Source: Kamptonema formosum PCC 10802 (GTDB taxonomy: Bacteria > Cyanobacteriota > Cyanobacteriia > Cyanobacteriales > Oscillatoriaceae). From it: 64,000 bases of DNA. The position numbers and the translations under genes were made by a program. Positions 56,574-64,000 of this stretch are shown in pieces; position 1 is the stretch's first letter, and the number at the start of each line of letters is the position of its first letter. The notes beneath the pieces are model-generated. The model did not search any database. It saw only the letters and a program-made list of their open reading frames with translations, and was not told where the DNA came from. The DNA is taken from assembly GCF_000332335.1 (NCBI RefSeq), contig NZ_KB235948.1, forward strand, positions 327,033 through 391,032, read 5' to 3'.

Positions 56574-57625
56574 TTTGGATTTTAGATTTTAGATTTTAGA
56601 TTTTGAATTTTTGACTTTGAATGCCCGGATGCAAGGATGCCCGCATTTTGGATTGGACATTGGCTTTCCCCCAACCCCCAATCCCCAATCCCCTAATCCC
56701 CTAATCCCGGCCCAAATCCTGCAACTGCCTGAACACCACAGATGAGATCTATTCCCACTAAGGTTCCCTGGCGACTCCCTCCCCCTTTCCACAAAACTCC
56801 TGGGGGTGAGCCTCTATTCCCAGCATACAGCAAGTGCAAAATATTCTCAGTTGTTTGGGAAAAAAATTTTCACTCGGGAGATTTGATCTCAGGAAGGCCC
56901 GGACTGTTGACACTAATACCGGCGGCCAGCTTCAGCTTGTCTGGCCTTTGTTGTGCAGCTTCACCCCAGAACCGGATGTGCACCTGCCGGCAAATGCTGG
57001 AATACGACCTGCCAGCGGAGCCGTCCATCAGGATAAGTCGCTCCGCGCTCGTGTTCCATAAATCTGGCGGCTGCCAGATTTGTGCTATATTAAATTGCAT
57101 AATATTGAAATAGATTTTAAGGCAGTTGCCGGTTTGGTCGTAATCTTTCCCCGGCTGCTGTGCGGGATTTTACAGGGGGGAGTGAGCTGGCCTAAGCCGT
57201 CCCTTGCAAGAGGCACCGGCAGCGCTGTCTCGCACAATACCCTCCCACAAACGAGGGGGATTTATGCCTTGCCGGTGGGGATGAATGCGCTACGGCGTGC
57301 AAAATAAACGTTGCTCCTCATGTTGTTAGGCGTTTGAGGAGCGGTGGTCTGGATTTTTTTGTGGACAGGCGGGACGCCTGTCCTACGCCTTATATTACCC
57401 TTCCAGCCACCCTTACGGGAAGCCTGCGTGCACTGTGGGGAACGCTGCTCGCTTAGGCTCTGCTTCCTTTCGACCACAAGCAGATTAAAAGCTTAACAGC
57501 AGAAACGCTCACAAATCTTAGAAAAAAGCTTAAGTACGGGGCATCTAGCTGGGAACAAGCCTAAAATAATTTGGATTCAGGGATAGGCCCCATCCAAAAG
57601 CGAAAATCAACCATCTAAAATCTCT
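56574..57625. other. Gene-poor stretch with short tandem repeats upstream of carB
   Basis: No gene supported. TTTTAGA-type heptamer repeats (about 56575-56610) and CCCCTAAT/CCCCAAT-type repeats (about 56671-56706) flank the ferredoxin promoter. GACAGGCGGGACGCCTGTCCTAC (57364-57386) is a half copy of the MITE core. The carB promoter should lie near 57500-57600, but no clear site was picked. Confidence 0.5.
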
Positions 57626-60600
57626 ATGCCTCGTCGCTCAGACCTACATAAAATTCTTGTGATTGGCTCAGGGCCAATTATAATTGGACAGTCTTGTGAG
57701 TTCGACTATTCGGGATCGCAAGCCTGTAAAGCCCTGCGAGAGGAGGGCTTTGAGGTGGTGTTGGTGAATTCCAATCCAGCCACCATCATGACCGACCCCG
57801 AAATGGCCGACCGCACCTACATAGAGCCCCTAACGCCGGAAATCCTAGAAAAAATTATCGCCAAAGAACGCCCGCAGGCCATCTTGCCCACGATGGGCGG
57901 GCAAACCGGCCTGAACCTGGCAGTTGCCGTGGCCAAAAATGGCGTCTTGGAGAAGTACGGCGTAGAGTTAATCGGCGCTAAGCTGCCGGCAATTGAGATG
58001 GCGGAAGACCGGCTGCTGTTCAAAGAAGCAATGGCGCGGATTGGGGTGCCCACCTGTCCGTCGGGAATCGCCAGCAACCTCGACGAAGCGAAAGCCGTCG
58101 CTCACCAAATTGGCCTCTACCCCCTGATTATCCGACCGGCATTCACCCTCGGAGGCAGCGGCGGGGGCATTGCCTACAACCAAGAAGAGTTTGAAGAAAT
58201 GGCCCAAGGGGGCATTGACGCCTCGCCGGTGTCCCAAATCCTGATCGAGCAGTCGCTTCTGGGCTGGAAAGAATACGAGCTGGAAGTGATGCGGGATCTG
58301 GCAGATAATGTCGTGATTATCTGCTCGATCGAGAACTTCGACCCGATGGGCGTCCACACCGGCGACTCGATCACCGTCGCGCCGGCGCAAACCCTCACCG
58401 ACAAAGAATACCAGCGGCTGCGCGACGCCTCAATTAAGATTATCCGCGAGATTGGCGTAGAAACCGGCGGGTCAAATATTCAATTTGCCGTCAATCCGGT
58501 CAACAGCGACTTTATTGTCATTGAAATGAACCCCCGCGTCAGCCGGTCATCCGCCTTGGCGTCGAAAGCCACCGGCTTCCCGATCGCCAAAATGGCCGCC
58601 AAGCTGGCTGTGGGCTACAGCCTCGACGAAATTCCCAACGACATCACTAAGAAAACACCGGCCAGCTTTGAGCCCACCATCGACTATGTGGTCACCAAAG
58701 TCCCCCGGTTTGCCTTTGAGAAGTTTCCCGGAAGCCACCCCATACTCACCACCCAGATGAAGTCCGTGGGCGAAGCGATGGCCATTGGGCGCACCTTCCA
58801 GGAGTCCCTGCAAAAGGCGCTGCGCTCTCTGGAAACGGGGCGTGCCGGTTGGGGTTGCGACCGGCAAGAAGTCCTGCCCAGTCTGGAGCATATTCGCGCC
58901 GGCTTGCGCACCCCCAATCCAGAGCGCATCTTCACCATCCGCCACGCCATGATGATGGGCATGAGCGTCGAGGAAATCTACGAACTCACCGGCATTGACC
59001 CGTGGTTCCTCGACAAAATGGCTGATTTGCTGCAAACTGAGAAATTCCTCAAGCGCACTTCGCTGCAAGCCTTGACAAAAGAGGAGATGTATGCTATAAA
59101 GCGGCAGGGTTTCAGCGACCGGCAGATTGCTTTCGCCACCAAGACGACAGAAGATGAGGTGCGGGTTTGCAGGCAGAGTTTGGGAGTCAAGCCGGTGTAC
59201 AAACTGGTGGACACCTGCGCCGCTGAGTTTGAGGCGGTGACGCCGTACTACTACTCTACCTACGAGGACGAGTCAGAAGTGCGGCAGTCCGAGAAACGGA
59301 AAGTGATGATTCTCGGCGGCGGGCCGAACCGGATTGGCCAAGGGATAGAGTTCGACTTCTGCTGCTGTCACGCCTCTTTCGCGCTGCGAGCTCAGGGGTT
59401 TGAGACAATCATGGTCAACTCTAACCCAGAGACGGTTTCCACAGACTATGACACCAGCGACCGGCTGTATTTTGAGCCGCTGACCAAAGAAGATGTGCTC
59501 AATATTATAGAAGCGGAAAATCCAGAGGGGATCATCATCCAGTTTGGCGGGCAGACGCCTTTGAAGCTGGCGGTGCCGTTGCAGAAGGCGCTGGAATCGG
59601 GTCTGGTTGCTAATGTGGGAACGAAAATCTGGGGGACTTCTCCCGACTCGATTGATATCGCTGAGAACCGGGAGCGGTTTGAGAAGATTCTGAGGCAGCT
59701 GGATATTAAGCAGCCGGCGAATGGCATAGCTCGTCACTACGAGGACGCGCTGGTGGTGGCCAAGCGAATTGGCTATCCGGTTGTGGTGCGCCCCAGCTAT
59801 GTGTTGGGGGGACGGGCGATGGAAATTGTCTACTCTGACGCCGAGTTGGAGCGCTACATGACTTTCGCGGTGCAGGTGGAGCCGGATCACCCGATTTTGA
59901 TTGACAAGTTTTTGGAGAATGCTATCGAGGTGGATGTGGATGCGCTGGCAGATCCGACCGGTCGGGTGGCGATCGGCGGGATTATGGAGCACATCGAAGA
60001 GGCGGGGATTCACTCTGGGGACTCGGCTTGCTCTATTCCTTATATCACTCTGTCGCAGTCTGTGCTCGATACCATCCGCAGCTGGACGGCGCAGCTGGCC
60101 AAGGAGCTGAAAGTGGTGGGGCTGATGAATATCCAGTATGCCGTTCAGGGCGAGCAGGTGTATATTCTGGAGGCCAACCCCCGCGCTTCTCGCACGGTGC
60201 CGTTTGTTTCTAAGGCGATTGGCGTACCTTTGGCCAAGTTGGCGTCTCGGGTGATGGCGGGGGAAACTCTGGAGTCTTTAGGGTTCACCCAGGAAGTGAT
60301 TCCGCAGCACATTTCGGTGAAGGAAGCGGTACTTCCGTTTGATAAGTTTCCTGGTGCGGATACGCTTCTAGGGCCGGAAATGCGCTCTACGGGTGAGGTT
60401 ATGGGGATTGACAGCGCGTTTGGAACAGCGTTTTCTAAGGCGGAACTGGCGGCGGGGGTGCGCTTGGCCAAAGGCGGCACGGTGTTTGTGTCGATGAACC
60501 ACCGCGACAAAGTGGCGGTTGTGCCGGTGGTGAGAGAGTTGGTGGATTTGGGCTTTAAGATTGTGGCCACTGACGGCACCCGCCACGTTTTGCAGGAGCA

Positions 60601-60871
60601 CGGCATTGAAGATGTGGAGCTGGTGCTGAAAGTCCATGAGGGCCGGCCTCATGTGATTGACTGGATTAAGAATGAGCGGATTCAGTTTATTATTAACACT
60701 CCTTCGGGTGAGGACTCGCAGACGGACGCCCGCCGCATCCGCCGCACGGCGCTGGATTACAAGTTGCCGATTATTACGACGATTGCCGGTGCTCGGGCCA
60801 CTGCTGCCGCCCTGCGAGCTATGAACTCCCAACCCCTGGAGGTGAAAGCCCTGCAGGACTATTTCCATTAA
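57626..60871 (+). CDS. carB: Carbamoyl-phosphate synthase large subunit
   Basis: A 1081-aa enzyme subunit that uses ammonia from CarA, bicarbonate and two ATP to make carbamoyl phosphate for arginine and pyrimidine synthesis. The two homologous halves are both intact: [20 protein letters not shown]...[13 protein letters not shown] at the start and [21 protein letters not shown] at about 560, each followed by an ATP-grasp domain ([31 protein letters not shown]). The C-terminal MGS-like allosteric domain includes [13 protein letters not shown] and [19 protein letters not shown]. Length is normal. A strong terminator lies 108 bases downstream; carA is not in the window, as is usual in cyanobacteria. 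Confidence 0.98.
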   Translation: MPRRSDLHKILVIGSGPIIIGQSCEFDYSGSQACKALREEGFEVVLVNSNPATIMTDPEMADRTYIEPLTPEILEKIIAKERPQAILPTMGGQTGLNLAVAVAKNGVLEKYGVELIGAKLPAIEMAEDRLLFKEAMARIGVPTCPSGIASNLDEAKAVAHQIGLYPLIIRPAFTLGGSGGGIAYNQEEFEEMAQGGIDASPVSQILIEQSLLGWKEYELEVMRDLADNVVIICSIENFDPMGVHTGDSITVAPAQTLTDKEYQRLRDASIKIIREIGVETGGSNIQFAVNPVNSDFIVIEMNPRVSRSSALASKATGFPIAKMAAKLAVGYSLDEIPNDITKKTPASFEPTIDYVVTKVPRFAFEKFPGSHPILTTQMKSVGEAMAIGRTFQESLQKALRSLETGRAGWGCDRQEVLPSLEHIRAGLRTPNPERIFTIRHAMMMGMSVEEIYELTGIDPWFLDKMADLLQTEKFLKRTSLQALTKEEMYAIKRQGFSDRQIAFATKTTEDEVRVCRQSLGVKPVYKLVDTCAAEFEAVTPYYYSTYEDESEVRQSEKRKVMILGGGPNRIGQGIEFDFCCCHASFALRAQGFETIMVNSNPETVSTDYDTSDRLYFEPLTKEDVLNIIEAENPEGIIIQFGGQTPLKLAVPLQKALESGLVANVGTKIWGTSPDSIDIAENRERFEKILRQLDIKQPANGIARHYEDALVVAKRIGYPVVVRPSYVLGGRAMEIVYSDAELERYMTFAVQVEPDHPILIDKFLENAIEVDVDALADPTGRVAIGGIMEHIEEAGIHSGDSACSIPYITLSQSVLDTIRSWTAQLAKELKVVGLMNIQYAVQGEQVYILEANPRASRTVPFVSKAIGVPLAKLASRVMAGETLESLGFTQEVIPQHISVKEAVLPFDKFPGADTLLGPEMRSTGEVMGIDSAFGTAFSKAELAAGVRLAKGGTVFVSMNHRDKVAVVPVVRELVDLGFKIVATDGTRHVLQEHGIEDVELVLKVHEGRPHVIDWIKNERIQFIINTPSGEDSQTDARRIRRTALDYKLPIITTIAGARATAAALRAMNSQPLEVKALQDYFH

Positions 60872-60978
60872 GTTGGGCACTGGGGATGGGGCATGGGGCA
60901 TAGGGCATGGCGCATTGGCAATTTCCCCGGCTCCCCCGCTCCCGTTACTCCCCTGCCCCCCCGCCCCCCGCTCCCTGG

Positions 60979-61009
60979 CCCCCCTGCTCCCGCAGCAGGG
61001 GGGTTTTTT
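60979..61009 (+). terminator. Rho-independent terminator of carB
   Basis: CCCCCCTGCT, loop CCCGC, AGCAGGGGGG, then TTTTTT: a perfect ten-pair stem followed by a U-tract, 108 bases after the carB stop. Confidence 0.9.
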
Positions 61010-61254
61010 ATGGCAAAGATTAAGAAAACTAAATGCCACGGGGTTGGGGGAGTGTTCGGTAATCCGCAAACAGATGGCTGGGGTTTTGTTTTCCAGGATG
61101 CAGTCTTCAAGTTGATTTCCCCGTAAAGTGGTGTTTTGAGGCTTGTTTAGAAGGCCACCGGCAGGATCGGTTTTCCGATCCGGGGGGGTAGACAGTCGTT
61201 AAAAGAATGTTACAATCGTTTACATACCAAGCAGGCGAGACCTTAACAAAATTT
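61010..61254. other. Intergenic region
   Basis: No gene seen; short overlapping frames are not supported. Confidence 0.35.
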
Positions 61255-61386
61255 ATGACAACCGAAATAATCCTAGTGACGGCAGTGGGTTTGGCGATTG
61301 GGCTGGTGTCGAAGGCCCTGGAGGCCAGCGAGGCGGAATCGCAACCAGAAGCGGTGCCGGTGCCGGTGAGAGTCCGAGACCGGTAA
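61255..61386 (+). CDS. Possible 43-aa single-span membrane peptide
   Basis: The frame MTTEIILVTAVGLAIGLVSK followed by ALEASEAESQPEAVPVPV and RVRDR is a plausible tiny membrane protein with one hydrophobic helix (residues 4-18) and an acidic tail. The ATG follows an AT-rich stretch; no good Shine-Dalgarno was seen. I know no family for it, and a frame this short may be chance. Confidence 0.35.
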   Translation: MTTEIILVTAVGLAIGLVSKALEASEAESQPEAVPVPVRVRDR

Positions 61387-61404
61387 TCGCAGGTCGGGAG
61401 GCGA

Positions 61405-61462
61405 CTGTTTGTAGTTGGGCTAAAGCCCAAAGGTTTGTAGTTGGGCTGATGCCCAAAGGTTT
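61405..61462. repeat. Two copies of the TTGTAGTTGGGCT...GCCCAAAGG repeat
   Basis: TTTGTAGTTGGGCTAAAGCC followed by TTTGTAGTTGGGCTGATGCC are short forms of the GGGCTTTAGCCC family found in the three tandem arrays. Confidence 0.75.
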
Positions 61463-61524
61463 GTAGGGGCGGGTTTATCCAAAATGTCTCTGGGAAGTTC
61501 AGATGCTGGTAAACCCGCCCCTAC
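61463..61524 (-). repeat. 62-bp palindromic element, intergenic copy
   Basis: Starts GTAGGGGCGGGTTTATCC and ends GTAAACCCGCCCCTAC. Its reverse complement matches the copy inside the STAND gene (2641-2702) at most positions and has exactly the same length. Confidence 0.85.
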
Positions 61525-61659
61525 TTTAGCCCAACAGCGCCGGCAGTCGTGGCCCGATACTGTGCCCGCCCTGCGTGAAGAGTCGCACTCGCAAAGAAAA
61601 CCAAGCTGGCAATGCCAGCAAGATTTCTCCAACCCTGTCGCTATCCCTATCCCGATGCT

Positions 61660-62616
61660 ATGAAGACCGCACAGACTTCTACAGACCTAGTTCGCACTTA
61701 CCTGCGAGAAATTGGCCGGGTGCCGCTCCTGACTCACGAGGAGGAGATAATGCTGGGTAAAGAGGTGCAGCGCTCAACCGCACTGCAGTTGAAGAAAGAT
61801 GAGCTAGCCGCCGAGCTGGGCCGCGAGCCGAGCTTGGCGGAGTGGGCGCAGCACGCTGAGCTGTCTGAGGCTCAATTGCAGCAGGCAATAGCCGCCGGCG
61901 AAATGGCCAAGCGCAAGATGGTGGAGGCCAATTTGCGATTGGTGGTGTCTGTGGCCAAGAAATATATCAAGCGCAATGTGGATTTGCTGGACTTAATCCA
62001 GGAAGGCACGATCGGCATGCAGCGGGGTGTGGAAAAATTTGACCCCACTAAGGGATACCGGTTTTCCACCTATGCCTATTGGTGGATTCGGCAGGCGATT
62101 ACTCGTGCTATAGCAGAAAAAAGTCGCACAATTCGCTTGCCGATTCACATCACCGAAAAGCTCAACAAAATCAAAAAGGCTCAGCGCCAGCTCGCTCAAA
62201 ATCTGGGACGATCTGCCACAATTGCTGAATTGGCTGAGGCGCTGCAGCTGACGCCAAAGCAAATTCGGGAATATCTGGAACGGGCCCGCCAGCCGCTGTC
62301 GCTAGATTTGCGCGTGGGCGATAATCAAGATACGGAGCTAGGAGATTTGCTCGAAGATCCCGGCCCAACTCCTGAAGATTTTGCCGTGCACTCTTCCCTG
62401 CGGACTGACCTGGAGGTGATTATGGCTGACCTAACGCCTCAGCAACGTCAAGTGCTGTCTCTGCGCTTTGGCTTGGACGACGGTAAGGCCATGACGCTGG
62501 CCAAAATTGGCGACCGCCTCAATATCAGCCGCGAACGGGTGCGCCAGATCGAGCGCGAAGCCCTAAGTAAGCTTCGCAAGCGGAAAGCTGATGTGGGCGA
62601 ATATGTGGCCAGCTAG
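61660..62616 (+). CDS. RNA polymerase sigma factor, group 2 (SigA/RpoD-like)
   Basis: A 318-aa sigma-70 family factor from the ATG at 61660 ([20 protein letters not shown]); an in-frame ATG 48 bases upstream adds residues unlike the family. Region 1.2 ([21 protein letters not shown]), region 2 ([45 protein letters not shown]) and region 4 ([37 protein letters not shown]) are all intact. There is no long N-terminal region 1.1, so this is a non-essential group-2 factor (SigB-E type) that adjusts transcription to stress, nitrogen, carbon or light. The exact subtype cannot be told without a tree, so no symbol is given. The short repeats at 62630-62700 follow. Confidence 0.95.
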   Translation: MKTAQTSTDLVRTYLREIGRVPLLTHEEEIMLGKEVQRSTALQLKKDELAAELGREPSLAEWAQHAELSEAQLQQAIAAGEMAKRKMVEANLRLVVSVAKKYIKRNVDLLDLIQEGTIGMQRGVEKFDPTKGYRFSTYAYWWIRQAITRAIAEKSRTIRLPIHITEKLNKIKKAQRQLAQNLGRSATIAELAEALQLTPKQIREYLERARQPLSLDLRVGDNQDTELGDLLEDPGPTPEDFAVHSSLRTDLEVIMADLTPQQRQVLSLRFGLDDGKAMTLAKIGDRLNISRERVRQIEREALSKLRKRKADVGEYVAS

Positions 62617-62629
62617 GTCGATCTTGGAT

Positions 62630-62702
62630 TTTGGATTTTGGATTTGGGATTTTGAAGAAAATCTAAAATCTAAAATCTAAAATCTAAAATCTAAAATCTG
62701 GT
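62630..62702. repeat. Heptamer short tandem repeats (TTTTGGA / AATCTAA)
   Basis: GGATTTTGGATTTTGGATTT followed by several AAAATCT units: facing 7-bp repeats able to form a hairpin, similar to runs at 26694 and 56575. These are short tandemly repeated repeats of the type common in cyanobacteria. Confidence 0.7.
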
Positions 62703-62858
62703 GAGTGAACCCGCCGGTCTTGGTTCGGTTTCTTCTCTCTCGCAACTGACATCAGGCTGCTAAATTAATGTTTAGAAACGTAACAGTTCCCAATTGCAGT
62801 TCTTGAATCAACCCCTGTAAAGATAGAGGCGGGAGCTTTTGCCGCTAGGAGGTACAAG

Positions 62859-63203
62859 GTGAATCACGCATCGAATCGATCTCCAGAATTTTTTGGTGGC
62901 GAGCCAGAAGTTGGCAATTTGCTGTGGCACTACGTGCAATCGATGAGCCCGGATACTGTCGCTCAGCTGTCGAGACCCACTACTTCTGAAGTGTTTCAGG
63001 TGATGGAACGGAATATTGTCGGGATGTTGGGGAACTTGCCTTCCGAACACTTCGGAATAACTGTTACCACCAGCCGCGAAAATCTCGGTCGGCTGCTGGC
63101 TTCGGCAATGATTAGCGGCTACTTCCTGCGCAACGCTGAGCAGCGAATGCACTTTGAAAAGTCGCTGCAGCATTCGGAGGCTAGCGCTTCCGAGAGTGAT
63201 TAG
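62859..63203 (+). CDS. DUF760 family protein
   Basis: A 114-aa protein: LLWHYVQSMSPDTVAQLSRPTTSEVFQVMERNIVGMLGNLPSEHFGITVTTSRENLGRLLASAMISGYFLRNAEQRMHFE. This is the DUF760 domain, shared by cyanobacteria and chloroplast-targeted plant proteins, function not established to my knowledge. The start codon is GTG, supported by AGGAGG about ten bases upstream. Soluble, with an acidic Ser-rich tail. It lies 242 bases past the sigma factor gene, same strand. Confidence 0.88.
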   Translation: MNHASNRSPEFFGGEPEVGNLLWHYVQSMSPDTVAQLSRPTTSEVFQVMERNIVGMLGNLPSEHFGITVTTSRENLGRLLASAMISGYFLRNAEQRMHFEKSLQHSEASASESD

Positions 63204-63242
63204 GTGCCGTCAGTCTGCAAACTGTTATAGAAAAAAGCAGCT

Positions 63243-64000
63243 TTGAAACCCCAGCACCTAAAAATCTCTGCAGGCTGTCAAGAGAGTGTGCCGAAATCTA
63301 CTGTTTGGGAGTTGCGGCAAAGGCTGCTGCAGTGGTACGCAGCAAGCGGTCGCGATTTGCCCTGGCGGCGCAGCCAAGATCCCTACAAAATCTGGGTTTC
63401 GGAGATTATGCTCCAGCAAACTCAGGTGAAGACGGTTGTGCCTTATTACCAGCGGTGGCTGGAAAAGTTTCCCACAGTCGAACATCTGGCAAATGCGGAT
63501 TTGCAGCAGGTGCTGAAAGTCTGGCAGGGGTTGGGTTACTACGCCCGCGCCCGCAACGCGCACCGGGCGTCTCAAGAAATTGTGCGGCGTTACGGGGGCG
63601 TTTTTCCCAACCGGCCCGAGGACGTGCTAGCATTGCCTGGAATTGGGCGCACGACTGCCGGCGGCATACGAGAGCGCGGCATTTAATCTGCCGGTGCCGA
63701 TTCTGGATGGCAATGTGAAGCGGATTTTGGCCCGGATCTCGGCGCTGCCTGTGCCACCGGCAAAGGCAGAAAAACAGCTGTGGCAGCTTTCGGAAACGCT
63801 TCTCGACCCAGAAAATCCGCGAGATTTCAACCAAGCGCTGATGGATTTGGGGGCGACAGTCTGCACGGCGAAAAATCCCACTTGTTTGCTTTGTCCGTGG
63901 CGGGGTAACTGTCAGGGGTATAATCTGGGTGTGCAATCTGAGTTACCCATGCGCGAAGCTGCTTCTCCTGTACCGCATAAATTTATTGGCGTTGCCGTCA
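63243..64000 (+). pseudogene. mutY: A/G-specific adenine glycosylase (mutY), frameshifted and cut by the window end
   Basis: MutY removes adenine mispaired with 8-oxoguanine. The first frame has DLPWRRSQDPYKIWVSEIMLQQTQV with the catalytic Glu, and ALPGIGRTTAGGI, then runs into a TAA at 63684. The next frame continues the same protein at once: SAAFNLPVPILDGNVKRILAR, with the catalytic Asp, and the [4Fe-4S] motif CTAKNPTCLLCPWRGNC (C-x6-C-x2-C-x5-C), open to the last base. Four bases (CGAG) at about 63669-63672 where three are expected explain the shift. So the gene is complete in content but broken in frame, either a mutation or a sequence error. The TTG at 63243 is the first start; a GTG at 63288 is possible. 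The C-terminal NUDIX-like domain lies outside the window. Confidence 0.85.

Noticed and set aside
1-64000. tRNA or rRNA genes
   Set aside because: No stretch with a convincing tRNA T-arm/acceptor pattern or rRNA conserved sequence was seen by eye; a dedicated scan could still find one.

Overview
The window looks like chromosome of a filamentous, probably non-heterocystous cyanobacterium (Oscillatoriales/Microcoleaceae type). The evidence is an LL-diaminopimelate aminotransferase (dapL), a cyanobacterial FtsH, acnB, carB, a group-2 sigma factor, a DUF760 protein, the DUF6888/DUF6887 small-gene pair, gas-vesicle-type proteins, paired bacterial dynamins and several families of short palindromic intergenic repeats. 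No rRNA, tRNA, CRISPR array, phage or transposase gene was seen. Base composition is moderately GC-rich, and the hexamer TGCCGG/CCGGCA is strikingly frequent.

Layout. (1) 1-13.5 kb: an accessory signalling or conflict region. A P-loop ATPase overlaps by ATGA a 1604-aa protein (degenerate N-terminal NTPase-like domain, TPR-like helices, nSTAND-type NTPase, 14 WD40 blades). A 1605-aa paralogue follows, and a small secreted cysteine-containing peptide may lie between them. (2) 13.7-16.8 kb, minus strand: DUF6888, DUF6887, a Uma2-type nuclease and a Zn-ribbon DNA methyltransferase that is frameshifted inside its SAM-binding motif. (3) 17-22 kb: dapL and a six-PAS hybrid histidine kinase. (4) 23-29.4 kb: an exported CHAT protease-like protein, a GvpC-like protein and GvpN (both ending in the same winged-helix module, with no gvpA nearby), a CxxCxGxG zinc-finger protein and a small GvpV-like coiled coil. 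(5) 29.6-36.5 kb: a PAS/GGDEF/EAL protein with a LOV-like PAS lacking its cysteine, then acnB with a clear terminator. (6) 36.6-44.6 kb: a PIN-toxin remnant beheaded by a MITE, then a minus-strand run of a coiled-coil membrane protein, two BDLP-type dynamins of identical length, a third dynamin-like GTPase and a J-domain protein. (7) 45-51 kb: a possible structured leader, rpsU, ftsH and a Ser/Thr kinase with seven WD40 blades. (8) 51.6-56.6 kb: an unknown protein and an HSPA12-like Hsp70 ATPase with a large unassigned N-terminal half, then a thioredoxin-like [2Fe-2S] ferredoxin. (9) 57.6-64 kb: carB, a tiny ORF, a group-2 sigma factor, a DUF760 protein and a frameshifted mutY running off the window.

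Functionally the window mixes housekeeping genes (dapL, acnB, rpsU, ftsH, carB, sigma factor, mutY) with many ATP/GTP-driven switches: the STAND pair, three dynamins, the HSPA12-like ATPase, and a kinase with a beta-propeller. The best candidates for an undescribed system are the ATPase/STAND operon with its paralogue, the dynamin-J-domain cluster, and the HSPA12-like gene with its upstream partner. Short repeats have clearly shaped genes here: one lies in frame inside the first STAND gene, tandem arrays supply the stop codons of two genes, a MITE truncates the PIN gene, and repeat sequence in 5' flanks creates spurious N-terminal extensions.
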